6,068 bases of DNA, from NCBI GenBank assembly GCA_030593185.1, contig JAUVHQ010000137.1:1-6068 (forward strand), written 5' to 3'. Of the stretch, positions 1 to 5,195 are shown piece after piece. Numbering within the stretch: the first letter of the stretch is position 1; each line of letters opens with the position of its first letter. The notes below the pieces were generated by a model, which saw only the letters and a program-made list of their open reading frames with translations, had not been told where the DNA came from and searched no databases. This stretch comes from Bacteroidota bacterium (GTDB lineage Bacteria; Bacteroidota; Bacteroidia; Bacteroidales; VadinHA17). The position numbers and the translations under genes are program-made.

Positions 1-1556
1 GCAGCATGTGCATGATTAATAGCTTCAACTGTTTGAGGTTTAACACCATCATCGGCAGCTACAACGATAATAGCAATATCAGTAATTTGAGCACCTCTGG
101 CACGCATTGCGGTAAAAGCTTCATGCCCGGGGGTATCAAGGAATGTTATCTTCTTGTTGTCACCAAGATTCACACTGTAGGCGCCAATATGCTGGGTTAT
201 TCCACCTGCTTCTCCTGCAATTACATTGGATTTACGAATATGGTCAAGTAACTTGGTTTTTCCATGGTCAACATGTCCCATAACCGTTACAATAGGCGGA
301 CGTGGTTTCATGTCTTCTTCACTATCTTCTTCTTTCATAATTGCCTCCTGGACATCAACACTGATAAACTCAACTTCATAGTTAAATTCATTAGCCACAA
401 GAGCTATGGTTTCGGCATCAAGTCTCTGATTTATTGAAACCAGAAGTCCGATGCTCATGCATGTTGAAATTATTTCATTACTTTCAACATCCATCATAGA
501 AGCCAATTCGCTTACAGATACAAATTCAGTAACTTTAATAATATTTTTTTCCAGCTCTTGCTTTATATCTTCTGCTTCCTGTTTTTTGATTATTGCTTCA
601 CGCTTTTCACGTCTGTATTTTGATCCTTTGGATTTCCCTTTTGAAGTAAGTTTGGCAAGTGTTTCTTTTATTTGCTTTTGCACATCTTCTTCATCTACTT
701 CAGGATGGAGCTGTTTTGCTTTTCCTTTTGCAGCTTTCGGTTTACTTCTTTTCTTATCCTTAAAATCAACTTTATCAGTATCCTTTATAATCCTCTTTCT
801 TTTCTTTTTCTTTTTGGGTTGCTTGTCTGATGAGGCAACAGGCTTTTTCTTTTCCTCCTTAGCAGGAAGATCTATTTTACCAACTACGGTAGGCCCTGAT
901 AATTTCTTGAAATCTGATTTATAAACCTTTTTAATTTCTTCTTCGGTAGGTTCTGTTTCTTTTGTTTCAATATCTATAGCCGGTTCTTCTTTTTCTTCTT
1001 TCTTTAGAGCTTTTTTCCCGGGAGGTGTTTCTTCTTTCGTCTTTTCAGATTTCTTTTCGGGTTTGGTTTTCTTATTGATTAAATCAAGATCAATTTTACC
1101 TACAACTTTAATATCCTTGTCTTTTTCAGATTTTCTTTCTGATTTAGCTATTTCGGGTTCCTTTTCAGTAACGGGCTCACTTTCTGTTTTTTTCTCTTTC
1201 TCATCATCAGATCTTGCTATTTCAGAGGCAGTTCCGCTTACGTCAGTGATTAATACTTCTTCAGTAGTTTCAATTACATCCGGGGATTCAATTTCGTTTT
1301 CTGTTTCAATGTTTGAGTCATCCTCCTGAGTTTCCTGGATGTTCCGCATACTTAACTTTTCCGATTCTTTTTTTGCAGTTAAGTCAGAACTGTATTCTAT
1401 AGCGAGAAATTCGTACGCTTCATGAGAAATTTTAGTGTTTGGATTAGTTTCAATATCAATATCTTTTTTATGCAGGAATTCAACAATGGTGTTGATTCCT
1501 ACATTAAATTCTCTTGCAGCTTTGCTAAGTCGTATTCCTTTTTGCCCTTGTGCCAT
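1..1556 (-). CDS. infB: Translation initiation factor IF2 (partial, C-terminal part beyond left edge)
   Basis: IF2 is the GTPase that brings initiator fMet-tRNA to the 30S subunit and promotes 50S joining. I read 518 uninterrupted codons from ATG at 1556 down to the left edge. Residues 1-55 form the small IF2 N-terminal helical domain ([20 protein letters not shown] at the start). Residues about 60-335 are a long, charged, Lys/Glu-rich and probably disordered linker, typical of Bacteroidota IF2. Residues 338-405 resemble the second IF2_N domain. The G domain begins near 420, with the P-loop GHVDHGKT at 427-434, the switch I motif GGITQHIG at 451-458, and G3 DTPGH at 474-478. The G4 NKxD motif and domains II-IV lie outside the window. 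The linker carries the motif VVGKIDL twice (151-157 and 224-230). It is the last visible gene of rimP-nusA-infB. The start is supported by AGGGAG 7 nt upstream. Identification is very secure. Confidence 0.97.
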   Translation of the reverse strand, partial: MAQGQKGIRLSKAAREFNVGINTIVEFLHKKDIDIETNPNTKISHEAYEFLAIEYSSDLTAKKESEKLSMRNIQETQEDDSNIETENEIESPDVIETTEEVLITDVSGTASEIARSDDEKEKKTESEPVTEKEPEIAKSERKSEKDKDIKVVGKIDLDLINKKTKPEKKSEKTKEETPPGKKALKKEEKEEPAIDIETKETEPTEEEIKKVYKSDFKKLSGPTVVGKIDLPAKEEKKKPVASSDKQPKKKKKRKRIIKDTDKVDFKDKKRSKPKAAKGKAKQLHPEVDEEDVQKQIKETLAKLTSKGKSKGSKYRREKREAIIKKQEAEDIKQELEKNIIKVTEFVSVSELASMMDVESNEIISTCMSIGLLVSINQRLDAETIALVANEFNYEVEFISVDVQEAIMKEEDSEEDMKPRPPIVTVMGHVDHGKTKLLDHIRKSNVIAGEAGGITQHIGAYSVNLGDNKKITFLDTPGHEAFTAMRARGAQITDIAIIVVAADDGVKPQTVEAINHAHA

Positions 1557-1619
1557 TAATATCTCCCTATATGCATATATTATATAAGTAATCCGCTAAT
1601 ATATAATATATTAAATAAA
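1557..1619 (-). promoter_or_regulatory. nusA-infB intergenic spacer with strong ribosome binding site and AT palindromes
   Basis: This 63-nt gap separates the nusA stop from the infB start. On the minus strand AGGGAG (1563-1568) lies 6 nt before the infB ATG. It is a clear Shine-Dalgarno-like sequence, unusual beside the other genes here, which have none of similar strength. The rest is nearly all A and T and holds two perfect palindromes: TATATGCATATA at 1568-1579, which touches the ribosome binding site, and an 8-bp inverted repeat with a 1-nt centre at 1597-1613. I see no Bacteroidota-type promoter in it, so infB is probably co-transcribed with nusA. Whether the AT-only stems fold in the transcript is uncertain. 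Confidence 0.6.
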
Positions 1620-2858
1620 TTACTCAAATTCTTCATGTAAAATATTCAAAACATCTTTTATTGTTTCTTCTTCGAGATCAGTTCTTTTAACCAGATCGCT
1701 TAAAGATAATTCCAGGACACTTTTAGCTGTATCGCATCCAATTGCCTTAAGTTCATCAAGGACCCAGCTTTCAATTTCATCTGCAAATTCTTCAAGACTA
1801 ACATCTTCTGCATCTTCAGTATCTGTTTCCCTGTATACATCAATCTCGTAACCGGTAAGCTGACTGGCAAGTCTGATATTTAATCCGCCTTTACCTATTG
1901 CCAGTGAAACCTCTTCAGGTTGCAGGTATACTTCTGCACGCTCTTCTTCATCTAATATCTTGATTGATTCTACTTTTGCAGGACTGAGCGACCTGGAGAT
2001 ATACAATTTTATGTTTGTAGTGTAATTGATAACGTCAATGTTTTCATTCTTTAGTTCTCTCACGATTCCATGAATTCTGGATCCTTTCATTCCAACGCAT
2101 GCTCCTACCGGGTCAATTCTCTCATCATAGGACTCAACTGCAACTTTTGCTCTTTCTCCGGGGATCCTCACTATTTTTTTTATGGTTATCAATCCATCGA
2201 AAATTTCAGGAACTTCAAGTTCGAACAATCTTTCGAGAAAAACAGGTGATGTACGGGAGATGATAATAAGCGGATTGTTATTTCTCATTTCAACTCTTAC
2301 AACTACTGCCCGTAAAGTATCCCCTTTCCTGAAAAAGTCTGACGGGATTTGTTCTTCCTTTGGCATTATTAGTTCATTTCCTTCATCATCCAGGATTAGT
2401 ATCTCTCGTTTCCAAACCTGGTAGACCTCCCCCGTAATAATGTCACCAATCCGGTCTTTGTATTTGTTGTAAACATAATTCTTCTCCAGGTCAAGAATTC
2501 TGGAAGTCAGGTTTTGTCTTAATGATAAGATGGTCCTCCTTCCAAAATCAATGAGTTTTACTTCATCAGTTACCTCTTCTCCAACTTCATAGTCTTCGTC
2601 AATTTTAGTGGCTTCAGAAAGGCTTATTTGTAAATTTTCGTCCTCAACTTTATCATCTTCAACAACTTCTCTGTTTCTCCAAATCTCAAAGTCGCCCTTG
2701 TCTATGTTGATGATAATGTCGAAATTTTCATCTGTACCGAATTGCTTCTGTAAAACACTCCGGAAAACATCTTCCAGAACACTCATCATAGTGGTACGAT
2801 CAATGTTTTTCAATTCCTTGAATTCAGAAAATGTATCGATTAAATTCATGTTTTCCAT
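1620..2858 (-). CDS. nusA: Transcription elongation/termination/antitermination factor NusA
   Basis: NusA binds RNA polymerase and nascent RNA, stimulates hairpin pausing and intrinsic termination, and takes part in antitermination complexes. The 412-residue protein shows the full family order. The N-terminal RNAP-binding domain covers about 1-130. An S1 domain covers about 137-203 (starting IGDIITGEVYQVWK). KH1 has its GxxG loop as GMKG at 256-259 within the family signature DPVGACVGMKGSRI. KH2 has IGKGG at 321-325, after EEVSLA. Residues about 360-412 are a single acidic, helical C-terminal segment (ELKAIGCDTAKSVLELS...) resembling one NusA C-terminal HhH/acidic-repeat unit. The start at 2858 lies 8 nt after the rimP stop. 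ATG at residue 4 is an alternative start, and I cannot choose firmly between them because only a weak AAGAAC precedes the gene. The order rimP-nusA-infB is conserved across bacteria. Confidence 0.97.
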   Translation of the reverse strand: MENMNLIDTFSEFKELKNIDRTTMMSVLEDVFRSVLQKQFGTDENFDIIINIDKGDFEIWRNREVVEDDKVEDENLQISLSEATKIDEDYEVGEEVTDEVKLIDFGRRTILSLRQNLTSRILDLEKNYVYNKYKDRIGDIITGEVYQVWKREILILDDEGNELIMPKEEQIPSDFFRKGDTLRAVVVRVEMRNNNPLIIISRTSPVFLERLFELEVPEIFDGLITIKKIVRIPGERAKVAVESYDERIDPVGACVGMKGSRIHGIVRELKNENIDVINYTTNIKLYISRSLSPAKVESIKILDEEERAEVYLQPEEVSLAIGKGGLNIRLASQLTGYEIDVYRETDTEDAEDVSLEEFADEIESWVLDELKAIGCDTAKSVLELSLSDLVKRTDLEEETIKDVLNILHEEFE

Positions 2859-2866
2859 TTGTTCTT

Positions 2867-3328
2867 TTATTTAAAAGCTAATACTGTTTTAGCTGATTGT
2901 ATTTGGTTAAAATCCAAAGAAATATTTTTATGAATAACCTTTTTTTTCTTTCCCTCTTTGACCTGTACTTTAATACCAAGTTCAATTCCTTTATCGGTTA
3001 CATTGTTCAATATCCCTGCATTTTTCAACCCATTCTGTGTTATTACTTCAATTTCGTTACCCCTGTTTTTGTAATATTGCTCAATAACCTTAAATGGCAT
3101 GTTAAGTCCCGGAGAGGAAACCTGTAATTCATAATCTTCCTCATCACGGTTGAGTTTATCTTCAATCATTCTGCTGATTAGTGCACATTCATTAATAGTA
3201 ATTCCTTCAGGCTTGTCAAGTAATACTTTAATGGTATTAACCGAACCTACAGAAAGGGCAACAAAGAAGATATCTTTACCTTCTGTCCAGTCTTTTACAA
3301 TTTTTTCAATCTTTTCTGCATTAATCAT
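2867..3328 (-). CDS. rimP: Ribosome maturation factor RimP
   Basis: RimP is a cytoplasmic assembly factor that binds the free 30S subunit during maturation. The 153-residue product begins MINAEKIEKIVKDW, close to the usual family length. The N-terminal alpha/beta domain covers about 1-80 and contains the signature stretch DYELQVSSPGL (65-75). An SH3-like C-terminal domain covers about 81-153, with a Lys-rich loop KEGKKKK at 124-130, and the protein ends in TVLAFK as in Bacteroidota homologues. The frame stays open upstream to an ATG at 3394. I reject that start because it lies inside the promoter's -7 box and would add 22 residues foreign to the family. The gene is first in the rimP-nusA-infB operon and is read from the promoter at 3392-3422. 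Confidence 0.94.
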   Translation of the reverse strand: MINAEKIEKIVKDWTEGKDIFFVALSVGSVNTIKVLLDKPEGITINECALISRMIEDKLNRDEEDYELQVSSPGLNMPFKVIEQYYKNRGNEIEVITQNGLKNAGILNNVTDKGIELGIKVQVKEGKKKKVIHKNISLDFNQIQSAKTVLAFK

Positions 3329-3346
3329 AAAAATGATATAAAAATA

Positions 3347-3363
3347 GGGGACCTTCCGTCCCC
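3347..3363 (-). promoter_or_regulatory. Leader hairpin of the rimP operon, attenuator-like
   Basis: A perfect 6-bp stem GGGGAC/GTCCCC with a 5-nt loop (GGAAG on the transcribed strand) sits about 18 nt before the rimP ATG. It is the most GC-rich spot in the intergenic region. On the RNA it is followed by UAUUUUUAUAUC and then UUUUU just before the AUG, so it resembles a weak intrinsic terminator or attenuator with an interrupted U-tract. The stem is seen directly; a regulatory role is inference. See the matching finding for the NusA connection. Confidence 0.5.
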
Positions 3364-3391
3364 TTAATACAACTCTTCGCTTTTCAATGCA

Positions 3392-3422
3392 CAAAGGTAA
3401 TTATTATCATTAAATTTACAAA
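3392..3422 (-). promoter_or_regulatory. Bacteroidota-type promoter for rimP-nusA-infB
   Basis: On the minus strand TTTG (3422-3419) is followed after exactly 19 bp by TACCTTTG (3399-3392), a full match to the Bacteroidota primary sigma consensus TTTG-N19-TAnnTTTG. Transcription would begin near 3385, giving a leader of about 57 nt that includes the hairpin at 3347-3363. The site also shows that the open frame upstream of the rimP start is not translated. Confidence 0.75.
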
Positions 3423-3441
3423 ATAAGAAATACAATAGGAT

Positions 3442-3472
3442 TTTGGAATCTTCAATAGTTATAACAACTTTG
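3442..3472 (+). promoter_or_regulatory. Bacteroidota-type promoter for the HD phosphohydrolase gene
   Basis: TTTG (3442-3445) is followed after 19 bp by CAACTTTG (3465-3472), one mismatch from TAnnTTTG. Transcription would start near 3478-3481, leaving a leader of only about 15-18 nt before the GTG start at 3496. It is divergent from the rimP promoter: the two -33 elements are 19 bp apart and do not overlap. No clear promoter is visible later, so this one may also serve lpxD by read-through. Confidence 0.6.
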
Positions 3473-3495
3473 TAGTGCTATATTTATAATCAGAA

Positions 3496-4752
3496 GTGTC
3501 AGGTCAGAATAAGCATAAAATCATTAATGATCCGGTCTATGGATTTATTAGTATCCCATCAGATCTGATTTATGAGTTAGTTGAGCATCCTTATTTTCAG
3601 AGATTAAGAAGAATTAAACAACTAGGGTTGACAAATTATGTTTATCCCGGAGCTACACATACCCGTTTTCAACATGCACTGGGTTCACTACATCTTATGA
3701 GTCTTGCAATACAGACTATTCGGGAAAAAGGTCATGAGATTACACAGGAAGAAGCAAAAGCTGTATCGGCAGCAATACTTTTACATGATATCGGGCATGG
3801 CCCGTTCTCCCATGCGCTTGAATATAGTATTATTGAACATATTACACATGAAGATATTTCAGGTATTTATATGGAATACCTGAATAAACGTTTCAGTGGA
3901 AAACTGGATCTGGCAATCAGAATATTCAGGGATGAGTACAAGAAAAAATTTCTGCATCAACTTATTTCAGGACAGATTGATATGGACCGTCTTGATTATC
4001 TTCGCCGGGATAGCTTTTTTAGTGGTGTGGTTGAAGGCTCTGTGAGTTTTGACAGAATAATTAAAATGTTAAATGTTGTAGGGGGTAATCTGGTGGTTGA
4101 AGCCAAAGGGATTTACTCAATAGAGAAATTTCTGATTTCAAGAAGATTTATGTACTGGCAGGTTTACATGCATAAAACTGTAATAGCAGGTGAGCAACTA
4201 TTGGTTAATATTTTGAAAAGGGCTAAAACTCTGGCTGATGATGGTGTAGAACTGTTTGCAACACCTTCCCTGAAGTTTTTCTTGTATAATCACGTGAACA
4301 GGGAAACCCTTTTTTCTGCAAATTCCATGTTCGCTAAAGAAGAAGTTCTTAATCATTTTTCCAACCTTGATGACAATGATATAATATCTTGTGCCAGAGT
4401 ATGGGCAGATCATTCAGATTTTACATTATCATATTTGTGTAAGGGAATAATTAACAGGCAGTTATATAAAATCGAAATTAGTAATGATCCTTTCCCGGAA
4501 CAGAGGATTGAAGAAATAAAAAAGAGAATAAAATCGTGTTACTCCCTTAATGAAGATGTAATGAATTATTTTGTTTTTACACTCTCAATTAGTGCCAATA
4601 CCTATAGTCCGGAAGAGGAGGAGATAAGAATAATGAACAAATCGGGCCGGTTGGAAGATCTGTCTGATGTTTCTGAAATGCTGAAAATATCAGCACTGAA
4701 AAAAACGGAAAAAAAATATATCTTATGCTATTTGAGAGAAAAGAGGGAGTAG
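3496..4752 (+). CDS. HD-domain phosphohydrolase, SAMHD1/dNTPase-like
   Basis: A 418-residue soluble protein of the HD superfamily. It aligns with the catalytic core of SAMHD1-type dNTP triphosphohydrolases and with bacterial relatives such as Enterococcus EF1143. Candidate metal ligands are H60 (in TRFQHALGSLH), H97-D98 (LLHDIGHGPFSH) and D164. H101 and H106 match the SAMHD1 catalytic histidines. R57, R165, Y168 and D172 in IDMDRLDYLRRD match phosphate- and substrate-contacting positions. The C-terminal part, about 190-418, is helical and less conserved. Known relatives hydrolyse dNTPs to nucleoside and triphosphate; the substrate here is unknown. The start is GTG at 3496: an in-frame TAA at 3487 lies just upstream, and the next ATG (residue 67) would remove R57 and H60. 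The stop overlaps a G-rich tandem repeat. In Bacteroidota I recall this gene lying directly upstream of lpxD, as here, but no lipid A role is shown. No transmembrane segment or signal peptide is seen. Confidence 0.9.
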   Translation: MSGQNKHKIINDPVYGFISIPSDLIYELVEHPYFQRLRRIKQLGLTNYVYPGATHTRFQHALGSLHLMSLAIQTIREKGHEITQEEAKAVSAAILLHDIGHGPFSHALEYSIIEHITHEDISGIYMEYLNKRFSGKLDLAIRIFRDEYKKKFLHQLISGQIDMDRLDYLRRDSFFSGVVEGSVSFDRIIKMLNVVGGNLVVEAKGIYSIEKFLISRRFMYWQVYMHKTVIAGEQLLVNILKRAKTLADDGVELFATPSLKFFLYNHVNRETLFSANSMFAKEEVLNHFSNLDDNDIISCARVWADHSDFTLSYLCKGIINRQLYKIEISNDPFPEQRIEEIKKRIKSCYSLNEDVMNYFVFTLSISANTYSPEEEEIRIMNKSGRLEDLSDVSEMLKISALKKTEKKYILCYLREKRE

Positions 4753-4778
4753 AGGGGGTAGAGGGGGTAGAGGGAATA
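4743..4778 (+). repeat. 9-bp G-rich tandem repeat (4 copies) overlapping the HD stop codon
   Basis: Four direct copies of a 9-bp unit run from 4743 to 4778: GAGGGAGTA, GAGGGGGTA twice, then GAGGGAATA. The first copy contains the last coding bases and most of the TAG stop (4750-4752) of the HD gene. Because the unit is a multiple of three, TAG recurs in the same frame at 4759 and 4768, so a change in copy number would not alter the protein. The G runs at 4745-4747, 4754-4758, 4763-4767 and 4772-4774 have 4-6 nt loops and meet the usual G-quadruplex pattern on the coding strand. Confidence 0.85.
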
Positions 4779-4801
4779 ATGGAAGATTGGAATGATGCTT
4801 G

Positions 4802-4838
4802 CCCTGTGAAATGCGACGTAGGAGCTATTTCTACAGGG
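4802..4838. repeat. Palindromic hairpin with 1-nt bulge
   Basis: CCCTGTGAAAT (4802-4812) pairs with ATTTCTACAGGG (4827-4838), an 11-bp stem with one bulged base and a 14-nt loop. No T-run follows on the plus strand, so it is not a standard terminator of the HD gene. The form looks like a dispersed intergenic palindrome, but I cannot check other copies from one window. Confidence 0.6.
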
Positions 4839-4860
4839 GAAGAAAAAGAGTTGAGTAATT

Positions 4861-4887
4861 GTGTTGCAGTGAGGCGGTGTTGCAGTG
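4861..4887. repeat. 11-bp direct repeat
   Basis: GTGTTGCAGTG occurs at 4861-4871 and again at 4877-4887, separated by 5 bp (16-bp period). It is a short, perfect repeat inside the island. It could be a protein-binding pair, a remnant of a longer intergenic repeat, or chance. Confidence 0.5.
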
Positions 4888-4930
4888 TTCCGAAGGACGC
4901 AGTTTTAACCGGATTTTAGAGGGTAAAAAA

Positions 4931-5054
4931 GGATTTTGCGAGGAGCGAAGCGACGAAGCAATCTCCTAAAAACAACCAGAATACTAAATAAATAGACTGT
5001 CATGAGCTTTACGAAAAGCCGGGAGAGATTGCTTCACTTCGTTCGCAAAATCCC
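4931..5054. repeat. Long imperfect inverted repeat (REP/MITE-like)
   Basis: The left arm at 4931-4966 and the right arm at 5021-5054 are inverted copies around a 54-nt spacer. The outer 11 bp (GGATTTTGCGA, 4931-4941 against 5043-5053) and inner 11 bp (GAAGCAATCTC, 4955-4965 against 5025-5035) pair perfectly, with CGAAG pairing in the middle (4946-4950 against 5037-5041). The right arm is 6 nt shorter between these blocks. The spacer holds a small GCTTT/AAAGC stem (5006-5019). The core GCGAAGCGACGAAGCAATC resembles a palindromic intergenic repeat I recall from many bacterial genomes, including Bacteroidota. There is no transposase, so if mobile it would move in trans. A transcript could fold into a long hairpin between the HD gene and lpxD. 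Confidence 0.8.
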
Positions 5055-5090
5055 TATACTTGTTATGCTTAAAAAGAGACACATGACAAA

Positions 5091-5193
5091 CTTTTAACTC
5101 TTTATTCTTTACTTTTAACTTTATAACTTTTAACTCTTTACTCTTTACTTTTAACTTTATAACTTTATAACTTTATAACTTTTAACTCTTTAC
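5091..5193. repeat. Nested CTTTWAA tandem array abutting the lpxD start
   Basis: Two 36-bp units (5091-5126 and 5127-5162) differ at one base (T at 5105, C at 5141). Each is built from four 7-mers and one 8-mer of related sequence (CTTTTAA, CTCTTTA, CTTTATAA). Two further CTTTATAA 8-mers follow (5163-5178), then the first 15 bp of another unit (5179-5193). The array ends 2 bp before the lpxD ATG, so it fills the place of the leader and ribosome binding site. It contains TAACTTTA at 5116, 5152, 5160 and 5168, each one base from the Bacteroidota -7 element TAnnTTTG. Such arrays are prone to slippage. Confidence 0.9.
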
Positions 5194-5195
5194 CA

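Larger units (their letters stand above)
4753..5195. other. Gene-free repeat island between the HD gene and lpxD
   Basis: These 443 bp hold no credible gene. An open frame at 4725-4919 (64 codons) is mostly out-of-frame HD tail, repeat and palindrome sequence, and resembles no family I know. The stretch contains, in order, the rest of the 9-bp tandem repeat, a palindrome (4802-4838), a direct repeat (4861-4887), a long inverted repeat (4931-5054) and a CTTTWAA array (5091-5193). Only short pieces are free of repeats (4779-4801, 4839-4860, 4888-4930, 5055-5090). I find no TAnnTTTG promoter on either strand and no classic terminator with a T-tract, so lpxD may depend on read-through from the HD gene or on weak elements inside the array. 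Confidence 0.75.

Noticed and set aside
451..924. 157-codon plus-strand open frame rich in Ser, Phe and Leu, looking membrane-like
   Set aside because: It is the antisense of the Lys/Glu-rich linker of infB, which produces Phe/Ser-rich shadows.
1597..1613. Terminator between nusA and infB
   Set aside because: The stem is made only of A and T with a 1-nt loop, too weak for intrinsic termination, and the two genes are normally co-transcribed.
2608..2874. 88-codon plus-strand open frame
   Set aside because: It is antisense to the start of nusA, whose protein sequence is clearly conserved.
3329..3394. Longer rimP starting at ATG 3394
   Set aside because: That start lies in the -7 promoter box, and the extra 22 residues translate the promoter-proximal leader and hairpin.
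4725..4919. 64-codon plus-strand open frame with repeated Gly-Val-Glu and several Cys
   Set aside because: It starts inside the HD gene in another frame, gets its repeats from the 9-bp tandem DNA and its middle from a palindrome, and has no start signal or family resemblance.
5091..5193. CRISPR-like array
   Set aside because: The units are directly adjacent, without unique spacers, and the sequence is low-complexity AT-rich; no cas genes are nearby.
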